In this document: one piece after another, positions 36,430 to 45,590 of the stretch | Layout of the letters: each line of letters begins with the position of its first letter | Position numbering within the stretch: position 1 is the first letter of the stretch | Notes under the pieces: generated by a model | Databases searched by the model: none | The model's input: the letters and a program-made list of their open reading frames with translations, nothing else | Told to the model about the DNA's origin: nothing | Assembly: GCF_004341235.1 (NCBI RefSeq) | Contig: NZ_SLUP01000004.1 | Coordinates: 248,001-312,000 of the forward strand | From: Mariniflexile fucanivorans | GTDB taxonomy: Bacteria > Bacteroidota > Bacteroidia > Flavobacteriales > Flavobacteriaceae | DNA length: 64,000 nt | Direction of reading: 5' to 3' | Made by a program: the position numbers and the translations under genes

Positions 36430-38064
36430 ATGAAGACCAATTTTTTAGTATGCTGTTTTGTAATTTGCTTATCGGCTCTTGTGTCTGCGCAAGAAAAAAT
36501 TACGATTGAATCCTTATTAAATGAAATGGTTGATAGAGATGCCATTGCTCGTTTTCCTAAAAACAATTTCAGATTAAAACAAGCGAGTAGTTATAATAGA
36601 GCTTCTGTTAAACCAGAAGATTCCGTGGGTTGGTTTACAAATCATGATTATAATAAAGGTGAAGAAGACCACCATTTTATTAGAACAGAAGAAACCAATG
36701 GCGAAAAAGAATGGGTCCTTATGGATCATGTGGGACCTGGCGCCATTGTTCGTGTTTGGTCGCCATGGCTTAATCAATTGGAGCCAGGTAGCGATATAGA
36801 TATTCGTGTTTATTTAGATGGAAACCCAAAACCTGTTTTCGAAGGGAATATGATAAGCCTTTTTGATGGTACAGGTATTTTTCCGTATCCATTTGCACAT
36901 CCGTCTTTACGTTCAGGAGTTTCATTTTTTCCAATACCTTATGCAAAAGGTTGTAAAATAACCTCTTTAAAACAACCATTCTTTTTTCAATATACATATA
37001 GGGAATATGATGAAGGCACACCTATAAAAACCTTCACGATGGAAGATTTTAACAAAGCAAAACCACTTACAGAAAAAATAGGAAAGGAACTTTTAAATCC
37101 GCAAAACACTAAAGACGGGGAGATTGTTTCGATGAAAATGAAACTTAGGTCTAATAAAGAAGCATCCGTTGAATTACCAAATGGAACAGCAGCAGTGCGT
37201 TCTATAGTTCTTAAATTAGGCGATTATAAAGATCCTGCCATAACACGTTCTGTAGTTTTGAAAATGGAATTTGATGGTCAAGAAACCGTTTGGACGCCCA
37301 TTGGCGATTTCTTCGGAACAGGAATAGGTTTAAATCCCGTTAAAGGCTGGTATCAAACAGTGGAAGATGATGGCACCATGTCCTGCCGTTGGGTGATGCC
37401 TTATCAAAAGTCTGGTAAAATTACCGTTTTAAACTTAGGAAAGAAATCAGTAGATGTTCAATTGGAAGCAACTATTGGAGATTGGACATGGAATAGTGAA
37501 AGCATGTATTTCAATGCGGCATGGCGTGGACAATACCCCGTACCAACACGTCCGTTTTCCGATTGGAATTATGTAACCTTAAAAGGTCGTGGTGTTTATG
37601 TGGGTGATGCATTAACTATTATGAATCCAGTTGCGAGATGGTGGGGTGAAGGTGATGAGAAAATTTGGGTAGATGGTGAAGATTTCCCATCGATATTCGG
37701 AACAGGTACTGAAGATTATTACGCCTATTCTTGGGGTGGAAGAAGTACCGAATTCTACGAACATCCTTTTCATGCACAGCCGCGTTCATACGTTTATAAT
37801 AAACTAAATCCAAAAATAACAAACGAAAAAAATACGTCGGGCTATAGTACCGAAACACGAAATCGCGCTTTAGATGGTATGCCTTTTGAAAGTTCGTTAC
37901 AACTTGATATGGAAGTATGGAGTGGTACCGATTGCGATATGGGTTACGGGGTTGGCGTATATTGGTATGGAGATGCCAACACCACATCAAATAGAACCCC
38001 GGACCCTAAAGGTGTGCTTGAGTTGCCTCCTTTACCAAAAGGATTTCCAAATATTAAAAAGTAA
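36430..38064 (+). CDS. GH172 (DUF2961) family enzyme, copy 1
   Basis: A 544-residue secreted protein (signal peptide ending LVSAQ). GH172 includes alpha-D-fructofuranosidase, difructose anhydride I synthase and alpha-D-arabinofuranosidase activities. Characteristic segments are MDHVGPGAIVRVW, the jelly-roll region, and WGEGDEKIWVDGEDFPSIF followed by GTGTEDYYAYSWGGRS, whose Glu residues are the likely catalytic ones. The homologue at 56891 shares long identical runs. It is the last gene of its cassette, 3 bp after paralogue D and closed by a strong terminator. The natural substrate here is not known; a furanosidase role is inferred. Confidence 0.88.
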   Translation: MKTNFLVCCFVICLSALVSAQEKITIESLLNEMVDRDAIARFPKNNFRLKQASSYNRASVKPEDSVGWFTNHDYNKGEEDHHFIRTEETNGEKEWVLMDHVGPGAIVRVWSPWLNQLEPGSDIDIRVYLDGNPKPVFEGNMISLFDGTGIFPYPFAHPSLRSGVSFFPIPYAKGCKITSLKQPFFFQYTYREYDEGTPIKTFTMEDFNKAKPLTEKIGKELLNPQNTKDGEIVSMKMKLRSNKEASVELPNGTAAVRSIVLKLGDYKDPAITRSVVLKMEFDGQETVWTPIGDFFGTGIGLNPVKGWYQTVEDDGTMSCRWVMPYQKSGKITVLNLGKKSVDVQLEATIGDWTWNSESMYFNAAWRGQYPVPTRPFSDWNYVTLKGRGVYVGDALTIMNPVARWWGEGDEKIWVDGEDFPSIFGTGTEDYYAYSWGGRSTEFYEHPFHAQPRSYVYNKLNPKITNEKNTSGYSTETRNRALDGMPFESSLQLDMEVWSGTDCDMGYGVGVYWYGDANTTSNRTPDPKGVLELPPLPKGFPNIKK

Positions 38065-38137
38065 TTGGAGCGGTTTAATTTCTGAATTTTCAAAATTTAG
38101 TATTAGACTTTCTGAAATATAAACTTAGATTAATTGT

Positions 38138-38181
38138 GAGATTCAGTAAAACAAAATGGTTTTATTGAATCTCTTTTTTTT
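38138..38181 (+). terminator. Strong Rho-independent terminator after GH172
   Basis: A 15-bp stem (38138-38152 with 38159-38173, one G-U pair), a 6-base loop and eight Ts. It clearly ends the cassette 32688-38064. Confidence 0.92.
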
Positions 38182-38239
38182 GGTGATTTCTCAATTTTGG
38201 GTGGTTTTTATCTTGAATGCGTTTAAATGATGGCGATAT

Positions 38240-38280
38240 AGGCTATAATTTATAGAGCATGAGTAATGATTTATATATAA
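38240..38280 (+). promoter_or_regulatory. Tandem 21-bp operator, copy C, upstream of the cassette at 38323
   Basis: ATAATTTA (38245) and ATGATTTA (38266) are 21 bp apart, within GGCTATAATTTATAG and GAGTAATGATTTATA. The start codon of the first gene follows about 50 bp after the second half-site. Confidence 0.62.
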
Positions 38281-38322
38281 TCATTCTTAAAATAATTAAT
38301 TTGCTAAATTAAATCTGTAGTC

Positions 38323-40275
38323 ATGAATATGAAAAGAAAAATGAAAGCATTAATCTGTTTTGGATGCTTCCTGTTTTTTGCTGTTGCTTTTAGTTATAAT
38401 AATCAAAAAAAAGACACATTAAATATTGTCGAATATTTCAAACAAGCCGATGGTGATCAAATATATCCTTCAGCAAAACAAATGGAAATGCTTAAAAAAG
38501 TGATGCCTAAAGAAGCATATCAGGCGGCACCACAAATAAGCGATAGAAACTATTGGGATGCTATCGCAGCAACACCTTCTGGTAAAGCGTATTTAGAAAA
38601 AGCTGAGTCTTTATTGGATGAAAAACCAGAAGTACCTATTTCAGATGAAATATATAGAAGAGCCAATAAAGAAGGGAATCGCGGAATTTACAAACCCAGA
38701 TATTACCGAACCATGGATCGCTTAGAGCATTTTATTTTAGCAGAATGTTTAGAAAATAAAGGGCGTTTTTTACCTCAAATAAATACATATATACAAGCTA
38801 TTATGGATATGAAATCTTGGTTGCATCCCAATCATGATGATAGAGATAACGGTGTTTTAGAAGGAAAACGAGTATCGATAGATTTAGGGGCTCGTAAGTT
38901 TGGAGGCGTTTTAGCTATAGCGGAATCCCTTTTAGGAAATTCACTTTCGGAAGCCATACAAGCTGAAATTAAAAAACAGTTACAATGGCGTATCACCGAT
39001 TCCTATTTAAAAAGTTGCAAAAAACCAGACGGAAATAATACATGGTTAAATGGTACAAGTAACTGGAATTCGGTTTGTACCAGTGGTGCTGTGTTGGTAA
39101 CCATTACCAATTCTGAAAGTGCTGAAGAGCGTTTGGCTGCCGTTGGGTCTTCAATAAACAGCATGAAACATTACATAAGTGGTTTTGGTGCCGATGGGTA
39201 TTGTTCGGAGGGATTGGGATATTGGGGTTATGGTTTTAATCATTATTTGTATATAGCTCAAATGTTATCCGATTATACCAATGGAAAAATAAATCTATTC
39301 CATTTCGATAACCCGGAGAAATTAAGAAATGTTGGAAATTTTCCTGAGCATTTCGAAATTCAAAATGGAACTTGTGCACCCTTTGCCGATGGTGTGTCGC
39401 ATACAGAAAGTAGCGGAAGTAATTTTGCAGAGGTGCTATCTTCAAAATATTATGGTGCCATTAAACCTTCAGAAATTAGAATGGAAGAAGCTGTTGAACA
39501 AATTATGGCTTGGAACAATCCAAAAATGTTCAATGTTAACAAGGAGAGTGAAACTCAAAATTCAGAATTAAACGGTCATACTTATTTTGACGATTTTGGC
39601 ATGGTAATTTCTCGTGGGAAACAAAAAGTACCATTTTCAATAGCTATAAAAGCAGGGCATAATGCCGAAAACCATAACCACAGTGATGTAGGAACCTATA
39701 TTTTAGTTATTGATAAAGATTTAATTACTGGCGACATTGGTGCACCATCCTATACAGCAGGATCATTTTCAAAAGACAATAAAGCCAGAAGTTCTTGGGG
39801 ACATCCTGTTCCTAGAATTAATAATACATTACAATCAAACGGAAGAGAATTCGAAGGCAAAATAACAGAAACCATATTTAAAAATGATTCTGATAAAGTG
39901 GTTATGGATATCAAGCCTGCTTATGAATTAGCTATGTTAAAATCCTTAACCAGAACCATGGTAAATGATAAATCTGGTACAGGAGTGATTAGTATTGAAG
40001 ATGATTTCACTGCTTCAGAGCCTGTTACTTTTGGTACTGCCATCATGACCTATTCTAAATATGAAATTATTGATAATCAAACAGTCATCTTAACTTCAAA
40101 AAGTCAAAAAGTAAAAGCTGAAGTTACAGGAGTTGGAGGTAAAATAAAAATTAAGGACGAACAAGTCCCTGTTAAAGCTTTACGCGAAGGAGGTACCGCT
40201 TATAGAATTGGTATTGATTTTGAAAAACCAATAAAAGAAGGACGTATCACTATTAAATATACACCAATAAATTAA
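38323..40275 (+). CDS. Heparinase II/III-family protein, shorter type (putative polysaccharide lyase)
   Basis: A 650-residue secreted protein with an alpha/alpha-toroid half (NGTSNWNSVCTSGAVL, DGYCSEGLGYWGYGFNHY) and a heparinase II/III sandwich half (KAGHNAENHNHSDVGTYILV, GDIGAPSYT). The NHNHSD motif supplies the His pair usual in this group. It is not close to the four 890-936-residue proteins of the locus and is nearer in size to classical heparinase II/III-type lyases. It likely acts on shorter or differently built uronate chains. It is the first gene after operator C, 89 bp before the next gene. Confidence 0.85.
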   Translation: MNMKRKMKALICFGCFLFFAVAFSYNNQKKDTLNIVEYFKQADGDQIYPSAKQMEMLKKVMPKEAYQAAPQISDRNYWDAIAATPSGKAYLEKAESLLDEKPEVPISDEIYRRANKEGNRGIYKPRYYRTMDRLEHFILAECLENKGRFLPQINTYIQAIMDMKSWLHPNHDDRDNGVLEGKRVSIDLGARKFGGVLAIAESLLGNSLSEAIQAEIKKQLQWRITDSYLKSCKKPDGNNTWLNGTSNWNSVCTSGAVLVTITNSESAEERLAAVGSSINSMKHYISGFGADGYCSEGLGYWGYGFNHYLYIAQMLSDYTNGKINLFHFDNPEKLRNVGNFPEHFEIQNGTCAPFADGVSHTESSGSNFAEVLSSKYYGAIKPSEIRMEEAVEQIMAWNNPKMFNVNKESETQNSELNGHTYFDDFGMVISRGKQKVPFSIAIKAGHNAENHNHSDVGTYILVIDKDLITGDIGAPSYTAGSFSKDNKARSSWGHPVPRINNTLQSNGREFEGKITETIFKNDSDKVVMDIKPAYELAMLKSLTRTMVNDKSGTGVISIEDDFTASEPVTFGTAIMTYSKYEIIDNQTVILTSKSQKVKAEVTGVGGKIKIKDEQVPVKALREGGTAYRIGIDFEKPIKEGRITIKYTPIN

Positions 40276-40283
40276 CTGAAATA

Positions 40284-40323
40284 GAACCCGATTTCTGGAA
40301 CCAATGATAGTGTTTTCGGGTTC
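40284..40323 (+). other. Intergenic hairpin
   Basis: GAACCCGA (40284-40291) and TCGGGTTC (40316-40323) form a perfect 8-bp stem around a 24-base loop, between the lyase and the next gene. No T-run follows, so it is more likely an mRNA-processing or stabilising structure than a terminator. Confidence 0.5.
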
Positions 40324-40364
40324 ATAAAAATTCTCAAGTCACAAAAAATAAATCAAATATTAAA

Positions 40365-41582
40365 ATGAAAAAAAAGGAGCTAATTAAAAAAGAATGTATT
40401 AAAACACTAAGCGTTATAAGTTTAATCACAATAACTTTGTTTTCGTGTGGAACAAAAAAATCATCATTTCTAATAAGTGATGGTGATAGTTTTGAATCTA
40501 AAACATATTTTCCAAAATTCAGTTGGGAAAGTACACCAATGTATTATCATTTTGGTGATATAGACCGCGTGTTACAGCCCGATGAAGTTAAATTTATAGC
40601 AGATAGAACCGATTTTATCTGTATTGAAAAATCGCATGCATTCAACGCACTTGGTGACCAGGTACTAGGAACAAAGCATGAAGTGGAAGCGTTTCATAAA
40701 GTAAAACCAGAGGCTAAAGTTTTGTATTATTACAATTCCTATTTAGCATGGCCTTACCCTCGTTTCAATCAAGAATTTACTCCAGAGGGTATTGCTAAAA
40801 ACCCAGAATTAGCCAAATTTCTATATATCAATCCAAAGACTGGAAAATTTAGGGAAAAAACCAGTCCAGGATTTTCATACTATTTTGATGCCTTGAATCC
40901 AGATTTTCGTAAATGGTGGGTAAAATCAGCTGTTGAAGGTGTTAAAATTTCAGGAGCAGATGGTGTTTTTATTGATCGTATGAATGTGGGTTTAAATTCA
41001 GATTATCCGAATGATCAATTGGTTGAAATTGCAAAAGCCAAAGGAGAGATGATGGCTGAACTAAAAAAACAAATGGGACCCGATAAAATATTGATTGGAA
41101 ATAACGCTGCAAGAACTGAAGAAGTTTTTCCTCACTGCGATGCCTTTATGTTTGAACATTACAATGGTACGGTTACCAATAAAGAAAACCTACTTCAAGA
41201 ATGGTACGATATGGAACGAATTGCTAAGGCGGGTAAAATATCCATTTACCGTTTTGGAGCTAAAGGTAAGGGTAAAACCGATATAACCATTGGTGCTACT
41301 GGAACTAGTGACATAGAACAAAGATCTAAAAATCAATTGGAATATCACCAGGCTTGTTTCCTTATAGGGGCACAACCGTATTCATATTTTCAATGGAATT
41401 GGGGTTGGAATTTACAAGATGGTAACTTGGTAGATTACCCTGCGTTACAAAAACCACTAGGGAGTCCAAAAGGTGCTTTTAAGCGTGAAACCTCAGATGG
41501 ATGGATTTTTACTCGTGAATTTGAACACGCTAGTATTTGGGTAAATACAGACACTAAGGAGGCTAAAATTACTTGGCATTAA
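40365..41582 (+). CDS. Putative TIM-barrel glycoside hydrolase of unassigned family, lipoprotein
   Basis: 405 residues with a lipobox-like TLFSCGTKK. Barrel-like strands carry possible active-site acids: KVLYYYNSYLAWPYPRF, DALNPDFRKWW, SGADGVFIDRMN (Asp) and CDAFMFEHYNG (Glu). The pattern recalls hypothetical TIM-barrel glycosidase groups of the DUF/GHL type. I do not recognise a characterised family. It lies between the heparinase-type protein and a GH43 gene, so it probably acts on the same glycan. Confidence is high that it is a gene and moderate that it is a glycosidase. Confidence 0.65.
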   Translation: MKKKELIKKECIKTLSVISLITITLFSCGTKKSSFLISDGDSFESKTYFPKFSWESTPMYYHFGDIDRVLQPDEVKFIADRTDFICIEKSHAFNALGDQVLGTKHEVEAFHKVKPEAKVLYYYNSYLAWPYPRFNQEFTPEGIAKNPELAKFLYINPKTGKFREKTSPGFSYYFDALNPDFRKWWVKSAVEGVKISGADGVFIDRMNVGLNSDYPNDQLVEIAKAKGEMMAELKKQMGPDKILIGNNAARTEEVFPHCDAFMFEHYNGTVTNKENLLQEWYDMERIAKAGKISIYRFGAKGKGKTDITIGATGTSDIEQRSKNQLEYHQACFLIGAQPYSYFQWNWGWNLQDGNLVDYPALQKPLGSPKGAFKRETSDGWIFTREFEHASIWVNTDTKEAKITWH

Positions 41583-41654
41583 TAGGTCATTTTAACATAT
41601 TTAAAGTCGTTTTCATTTAGTTTTAGCCAATATTAATGAAAGTGTAATAATAAC

Positions 41655-42566
41655 ATGAAACAAAATCAATTAGTATTTATCCTTTTGGTTGGAGTTATAA
41701 GTCAGTGGTCTTGGTCGCAAAACCCGATTCTCAAAAATACGGATCCTAACTTTTTATATGCTGCCGATCCTGCTGCTGAAGTTTATAATGATAAGGTGTA
41801 TGTTTATTGTTCTCACGATCAGCCTGATGCTGAAAATTACTCAGGGATGCAAGATTATATTGTTTTGGAATCCTCCGATTTAAAAACATGGATTAATCAT
41901 GGCGTGGTATTAAAACCTCGTGAATATTCATGGGCTTATGGACAAATGAATGCCCCCGATGTGGCTTACAAAAACGGATGGTACTATTTTTATTTTCCCT
42001 ATGATAAAACACATATAGGTGTTGCAAAAAGTAAATCGCCAATAGGCCCATGGGAAGAAGCAGTCACCGATAAAATCACGACAATTTTTGATCCTACCGT
42101 TTTTATTGACGACGATGGGCAAGCTTACATTTATGGTAATGATACGAAGGTGGATATTGGCGACAAAGGCCGTCATGTTATGGGTGCAAAACTTAAAGAT
42201 AATATGATAGAGCTTGATGGTCCATGGATGCGGTTAAGCGAGGAAGAAGTAAATGAAGCAGTGCATTGTTTTAAACGTAATGGTAAATACTATTTTATGG
42301 GTCGTAAAGGTTGGAAAACGGGTTATTGGATGGCAGATACGCCATTGCCAACTAAACCCTATGCCGAATTTAAAGGCTACATCACAGTAGAACAACGGGA
42401 TGCTCCGGTACATATGTCGGCCATAGAATTTAAAAACCAATGGTACTTCTTTTATCAACGTGGTGATGTTAATAAAGGTACGTTTCACCGTCGTTCGGCT
42501 TGTTTTGATAAAATGACATTCAGAGAAGATGGCACCATAGAACCGATAGTTTATACGTTAGATTAA
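41655..42566 (+). CDS. GH43 beta-xylosidase/alpha-L-arabinofuranosidase-type enzyme
   Basis: A 303-residue secreted five-bladed propeller enzyme (signal peptide ending WSWSQ). The three expected GH43 acids are visible: an Asp in YAADPAAEVYNDKVYVYCSHD (base), an Asp in DPTVFIDDDGQAYIY (pKa modulator), and a Glu in EEVNEAVHCFKRNGKYYFM (acid). GH43 members take xylose or arabinose from chains or side groups. No extra binding domain is present. It lies 72 bp after the TIM-barrel gene and 49 bp before the GH141-like gene. Confidence 0.87.
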   Translation: MKQNQLVFILLVGVISQWSWSQNPILKNTDPNFLYAADPAAEVYNDKVYVYCSHDQPDAENYSGMQDYIVLESSDLKTWINHGVVLKPREYSWAYGQMNAPDVAYKNGWYYFYFPYDKTHIGVAKSKSPIGPWEEAVTDKITTIFDPTVFIDDDGQAYIYGNDTKVDIGDKGRHVMGAKLKDNMIELDGPWMRLSEEEVNEAVHCFKRNGKYYFMGRKGWKTGYWMADTPLPTKPYAEFKGYITVEQRDAPVHMSAIEFKNQWYFFYQRGDVNKGTFHRRSACFDKMTFREDGTIEPIVYTLD

Positions 42567-42615
42567 TTATAAACCAACAAAAAACAGTGATATCCGCATT
42601 TAATTTTTGAATAAA

Positions 42616-45417
42616 ATGGGAAACATAAAATATAGATTTTTGGTTGCGTTGTTATTGATTGTCATAAATCAATTACAAGCAAAGGAACTATTTGTTTCTC
42701 CAATTGGAAATGATAGTCATTCAGGAACTAAAGAAAATCCTTTTGCTACATTTTCAAGAGTCTTGTTAGAAGTGAAAAAGTTTGCAGGAAAGGAAGCTGT
42801 TACCGTTTGGTTTCATGAAGGAAGTTATTATTTGGATAAAACCATTTTATTAGATAGTGAATACTCTGGAACATCTTTAAACCCTGTTATGTTTGCTGCC
42901 CTGCCTGGTGCAAATGTCACCATAAAAGGCTCCAAACATTTAGAATATTTAAATTGGAAAGCATATAAAAACGGCATTTATGTAACCCAACTACCATCTG
43001 GAACGAATTTCGATCAATTGTTTATAAACGGCGAAAGACAAGTTCGTGCACGTTTTCCAAATTACGATTATCAAAATCCACTTCGAGGCGGAAACGGCTA
43101 TGATTTAGTTGCTGATGGAACCGATAATCGTTATGATACATGGTTTTCATTTAACCCTAAAACGTTTTCAAGTAAAGATTGGAAACACCCAGAAACTGGC
43201 ATTGTACACGCGTTTCAAAGTCATAATTGGGGCAATATGCAATATCGTATCATAGACATCAATAGAGACGAGCATAAAATCTATTTAAATGAGGGTGGCT
43301 GGCAGTTACAAAGACGATATGGTATTGGAGGTAAAGGAGAAAAAGCATCTTGGTTTTTTATTGAAAATATATTTGAAGAGTTAGATGTCCCTGGCGAATG
43401 GTTTTTAGATACCACAACCAGTAAACTTTATTATTATCCTGAAACGGGTATCAAATTATCGGAAGCCAAGGTGGAAGTTCCTGTAATAAAAGATTTAATT
43501 CAACTTAAAGGAACAAGTAAATCCCCAGTAAAAAATATTCATTTTAAAGGATTGAATTTTACGCAATCCAATTACACATTTATGGAGACTTATGAGCCCG
43601 TTGCAAGGGGCGATTGGGCAATCCATCGTGGTGGTGCCGTATTTATGGAAGGAGCAGAAAATTGTTCGGTTGAAGATTGTAGCTTTGAATATATAGGTGG
43701 AAATGGTGTTTTTATGAGCGGTTACAATCGAGATAATGCGGTTAGAAACAGCAAGTTTGTCCATACGGGCGAAAGTGCCGTTTGTTTTGTCGGTTCACCC
43801 GATGCTGTACGTTTTTATCAAACATGGGACGATAAAGAAATCCACGGAAAAGACTGGGAAGAAATGCGCAAAAACATGGATCTAAAACCTGGGCCAAAAA
43901 CAGATGATTATCCAAAAAACTGTATCGTTGAAAACTCTATTATGCACGATTTTGGTGATGTTGGTAAGCAAGTAGCCGGCGTTTATATTTCCATGAGTCA
44001 TAAAATCACAGCATCACATAACAGCATTTATAATTGCCCGAGAGCTGGCATTTGTATTAATGATGGAACGTGGGGCGGACATATTATTGAGCACAACGAT
44101 ATTTGGGAAACCGTAAGGGAAACTGGCGAACACGGACCCTTTAATTCATGGGGTCGTGAACGTCAATGGAAAGGCTCTAGGGGTTCGGATGAAGAATTTA
44201 TTAAAAAGCTAACAAAGCTTGATGCGATTGATAATGTCATTATTAGAAACAACAAAATAGCCAATTATCGAAAATCCATCAGTGCTGGAAACTGGACTAT
44301 TGACTTAGATGATGGTTCCAGTTATTTTGAAATATATAACAATCTTAATTTAGGTTCTACCATTAAATTACGCGATGGTATGGCTCGAAAGGTGTATAAT
44401 AATATTACCGTGAGTGCGGTGCCTTTGGGCTGGCATGTATGGCCAAAAAATTCCGAAGATGAGATATATAGAAACATTTTTGTAATCTCTGGAGCCATTC
44501 CAGGAAAAACGGAAGGCACTAAAAACTTTATCCGTCCCGTAGCTTTGCCAACCGAAACGAAATGGAGTACTCATTACGACCAAAATTTATATTGGAATAT
44601 TAATTATCCAAATGATTTTTTAGTCACTGAAAATTTAAACATGGAAGCATGGCAACAAGAAGGATATGATCTGAATGCTGCCATCGGGAATCCTAATTTT
44701 GTAGATCCGTTAAATGGAAATTATCAGGTAAAGGAAAATTCGCCTGCATTAAAATTGGGTTTTAAAAACTTTCCTATGGGTGAATTTGGGCATCAAATGA
44801 CACGAATTGTACCATTTGGCGGTGAGTTTTCAGAAGAAATTAAAGTAACCTTGAAAGCAGACATTCGTGCAGGAAACGGTGCAAAAGTTTATTTCACATT
44901 AGATGGTTCAGAACCAAGTGTGTATGCTTTAGAATATTCAAAAGAAATAAAACTTCACCATACTACCACTTTAAAAGCGCAAACATTCGATGCTAATGGT
45001 GTTCCTGTTGGTTTTAAAACGGAAGCTATTTTTAATAAAGTGAAAACGGTTAGTTACCCAAGTTGGTTAAGTACCTTGTTGACTGGTAAATATGAAGGTG
45101 AAAAAGCAGTTTCAAAAGCAATCGAAAAAGAAGTGTTTGGAGCATCACTAATAAATATAGCTGATGACCCTGATTTAATCGATGCTACGGGTGGCTATAA
45201 TTTTGGATGCTATATAAAATCTATTGATGCAGGTAAAGGTAAAATATGGTTAGATGCTAAGTTGGATAGAGATTGGGTTATACAGCAGGTTAATGAGGAT
45301 ATAATTCAGAACATCAGTGACTTGGAAAAGTGTTTTCAAAAATACAAAGGACAAAAAGTAGTGATTACAGGAGTTCGGGATTATAATTCAAAAACTTTTG
45401 AGGTAAAATTACCTTAA
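42616..45417 (+). CDS. GH141-like beta-helix enzyme with chitobiase-type sandwich and PDZ-like C-terminus
   Basis: A 933-residue protein, signal peptide ending LQAKE. The beta-helix core parallels the protein at 23088: LFVSPIGNDSHSGTKENPF, NCSVEDCSFEYIGGNGVF, ASHNSIYNCPRAGI and FNSWGRERQW. After it comes a sandwich domain of the chitobiase C-terminal type (VYFTLDGSEPS, about 735-805). The last 80 residues (INIADDPDLIDATGG to VTGVRDYNSKTF) have the look of a degenerate PDZ domain. The ATG at 42616 is chosen over a TTG at 42607. A fucosidase- or xylanase-like activity is expected from the family only. Confidence 0.8.
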   Translation: MGNIKYRFLVALLLIVINQLQAKELFVSPIGNDSHSGTKENPFATFSRVLLEVKKFAGKEAVTVWFHEGSYYLDKTILLDSEYSGTSLNPVMFAALPGANVTIKGSKHLEYLNWKAYKNGIYVTQLPSGTNFDQLFINGERQVRARFPNYDYQNPLRGGNGYDLVADGTDNRYDTWFSFNPKTFSSKDWKHPETGIVHAFQSHNWGNMQYRIIDINRDEHKIYLNEGGWQLQRRYGIGGKGEKASWFFIENIFEELDVPGEWFLDTTTSKLYYYPETGIKLSEAKVEVPVIKDLIQLKGTSKSPVKNIHFKGLNFTQSNYTFMETYEPVARGDWAIHRGGAVFMEGAENCSVEDCSFEYIGGNGVFMSGYNRDNAVRNSKFVHTGESAVCFVGSPDAVRFYQTWDDKEIHGKDWEEMRKNMDLKPGPKTDDYPKNCIVENSIMHDFGDVGKQVAGVYISMSHKITASHNSIYNCPRAGICINDGTWGGHIIEHNDIWETVRETGEHGPFNSWGRERQWKGSRGSDEEFIKKLTKLDAIDNVIIRNNKIANYRKSISAGNWTIDLDDGSSYFEIYNNLNLGSTIKLRDGMARKVYNNITVSAVPLGWHVWPKNSEDEIYRNIFVISGAIPGKTEGTKNFIRPVALPTETKWSTHYDQNLYWNINYPNDFLVTENLNMEAWQQEGYDLNAAIGNPNFVDPLNGNYQVKENSPALKLGFKNFPMGEFGHQMTRIVPFGGEFSEEIKVTLKADIRAGNGAKVYFTLDGSEPSVYALEYSKEIKLHHTTTLKAQTFDANGVPVGFKTEAIFNKVKTVSYPSWLSTLLTGKYEGEKAVSKAIEKEVFGASLINIADDPDLIDATGGYNFGCYIKSIDAGKGKIWLDAKLDRDWVIQQVNEDIIQNISDLEKCFQKYKGQKVVITGVRDYNSKTFEVKLP

Positions 45418-45492
45418 TCATAAGTTAGATAAATATTAGATACAGTGTAGTAAGATATATAGGCAAAGTCATTTTACAGTATCATAACATAA

Positions 45493-45500
45493 TACTTTTG
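45493..45500 (+). promoter_or_regulatory. Possible -7 promoter box before the esterase gene
   Basis: TACTTTTG matches TAnnTTTG and lies in a 173-base gap. A TTTA about 20 bases upstream is a weak -33 candidate. No 21-bp operator is seen here, so the genes from 45591 to 50198 may have a constitutive or internal promoter. Confidence 0.3.
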
Positions 45501-45590
45501 GAGCCGTAATTTAGAAGTGTGCTAACCATAGAATGATTAACATCCGTATTGTTAAATAAACGTTATACAATTAATTATAAAATAAAACTC

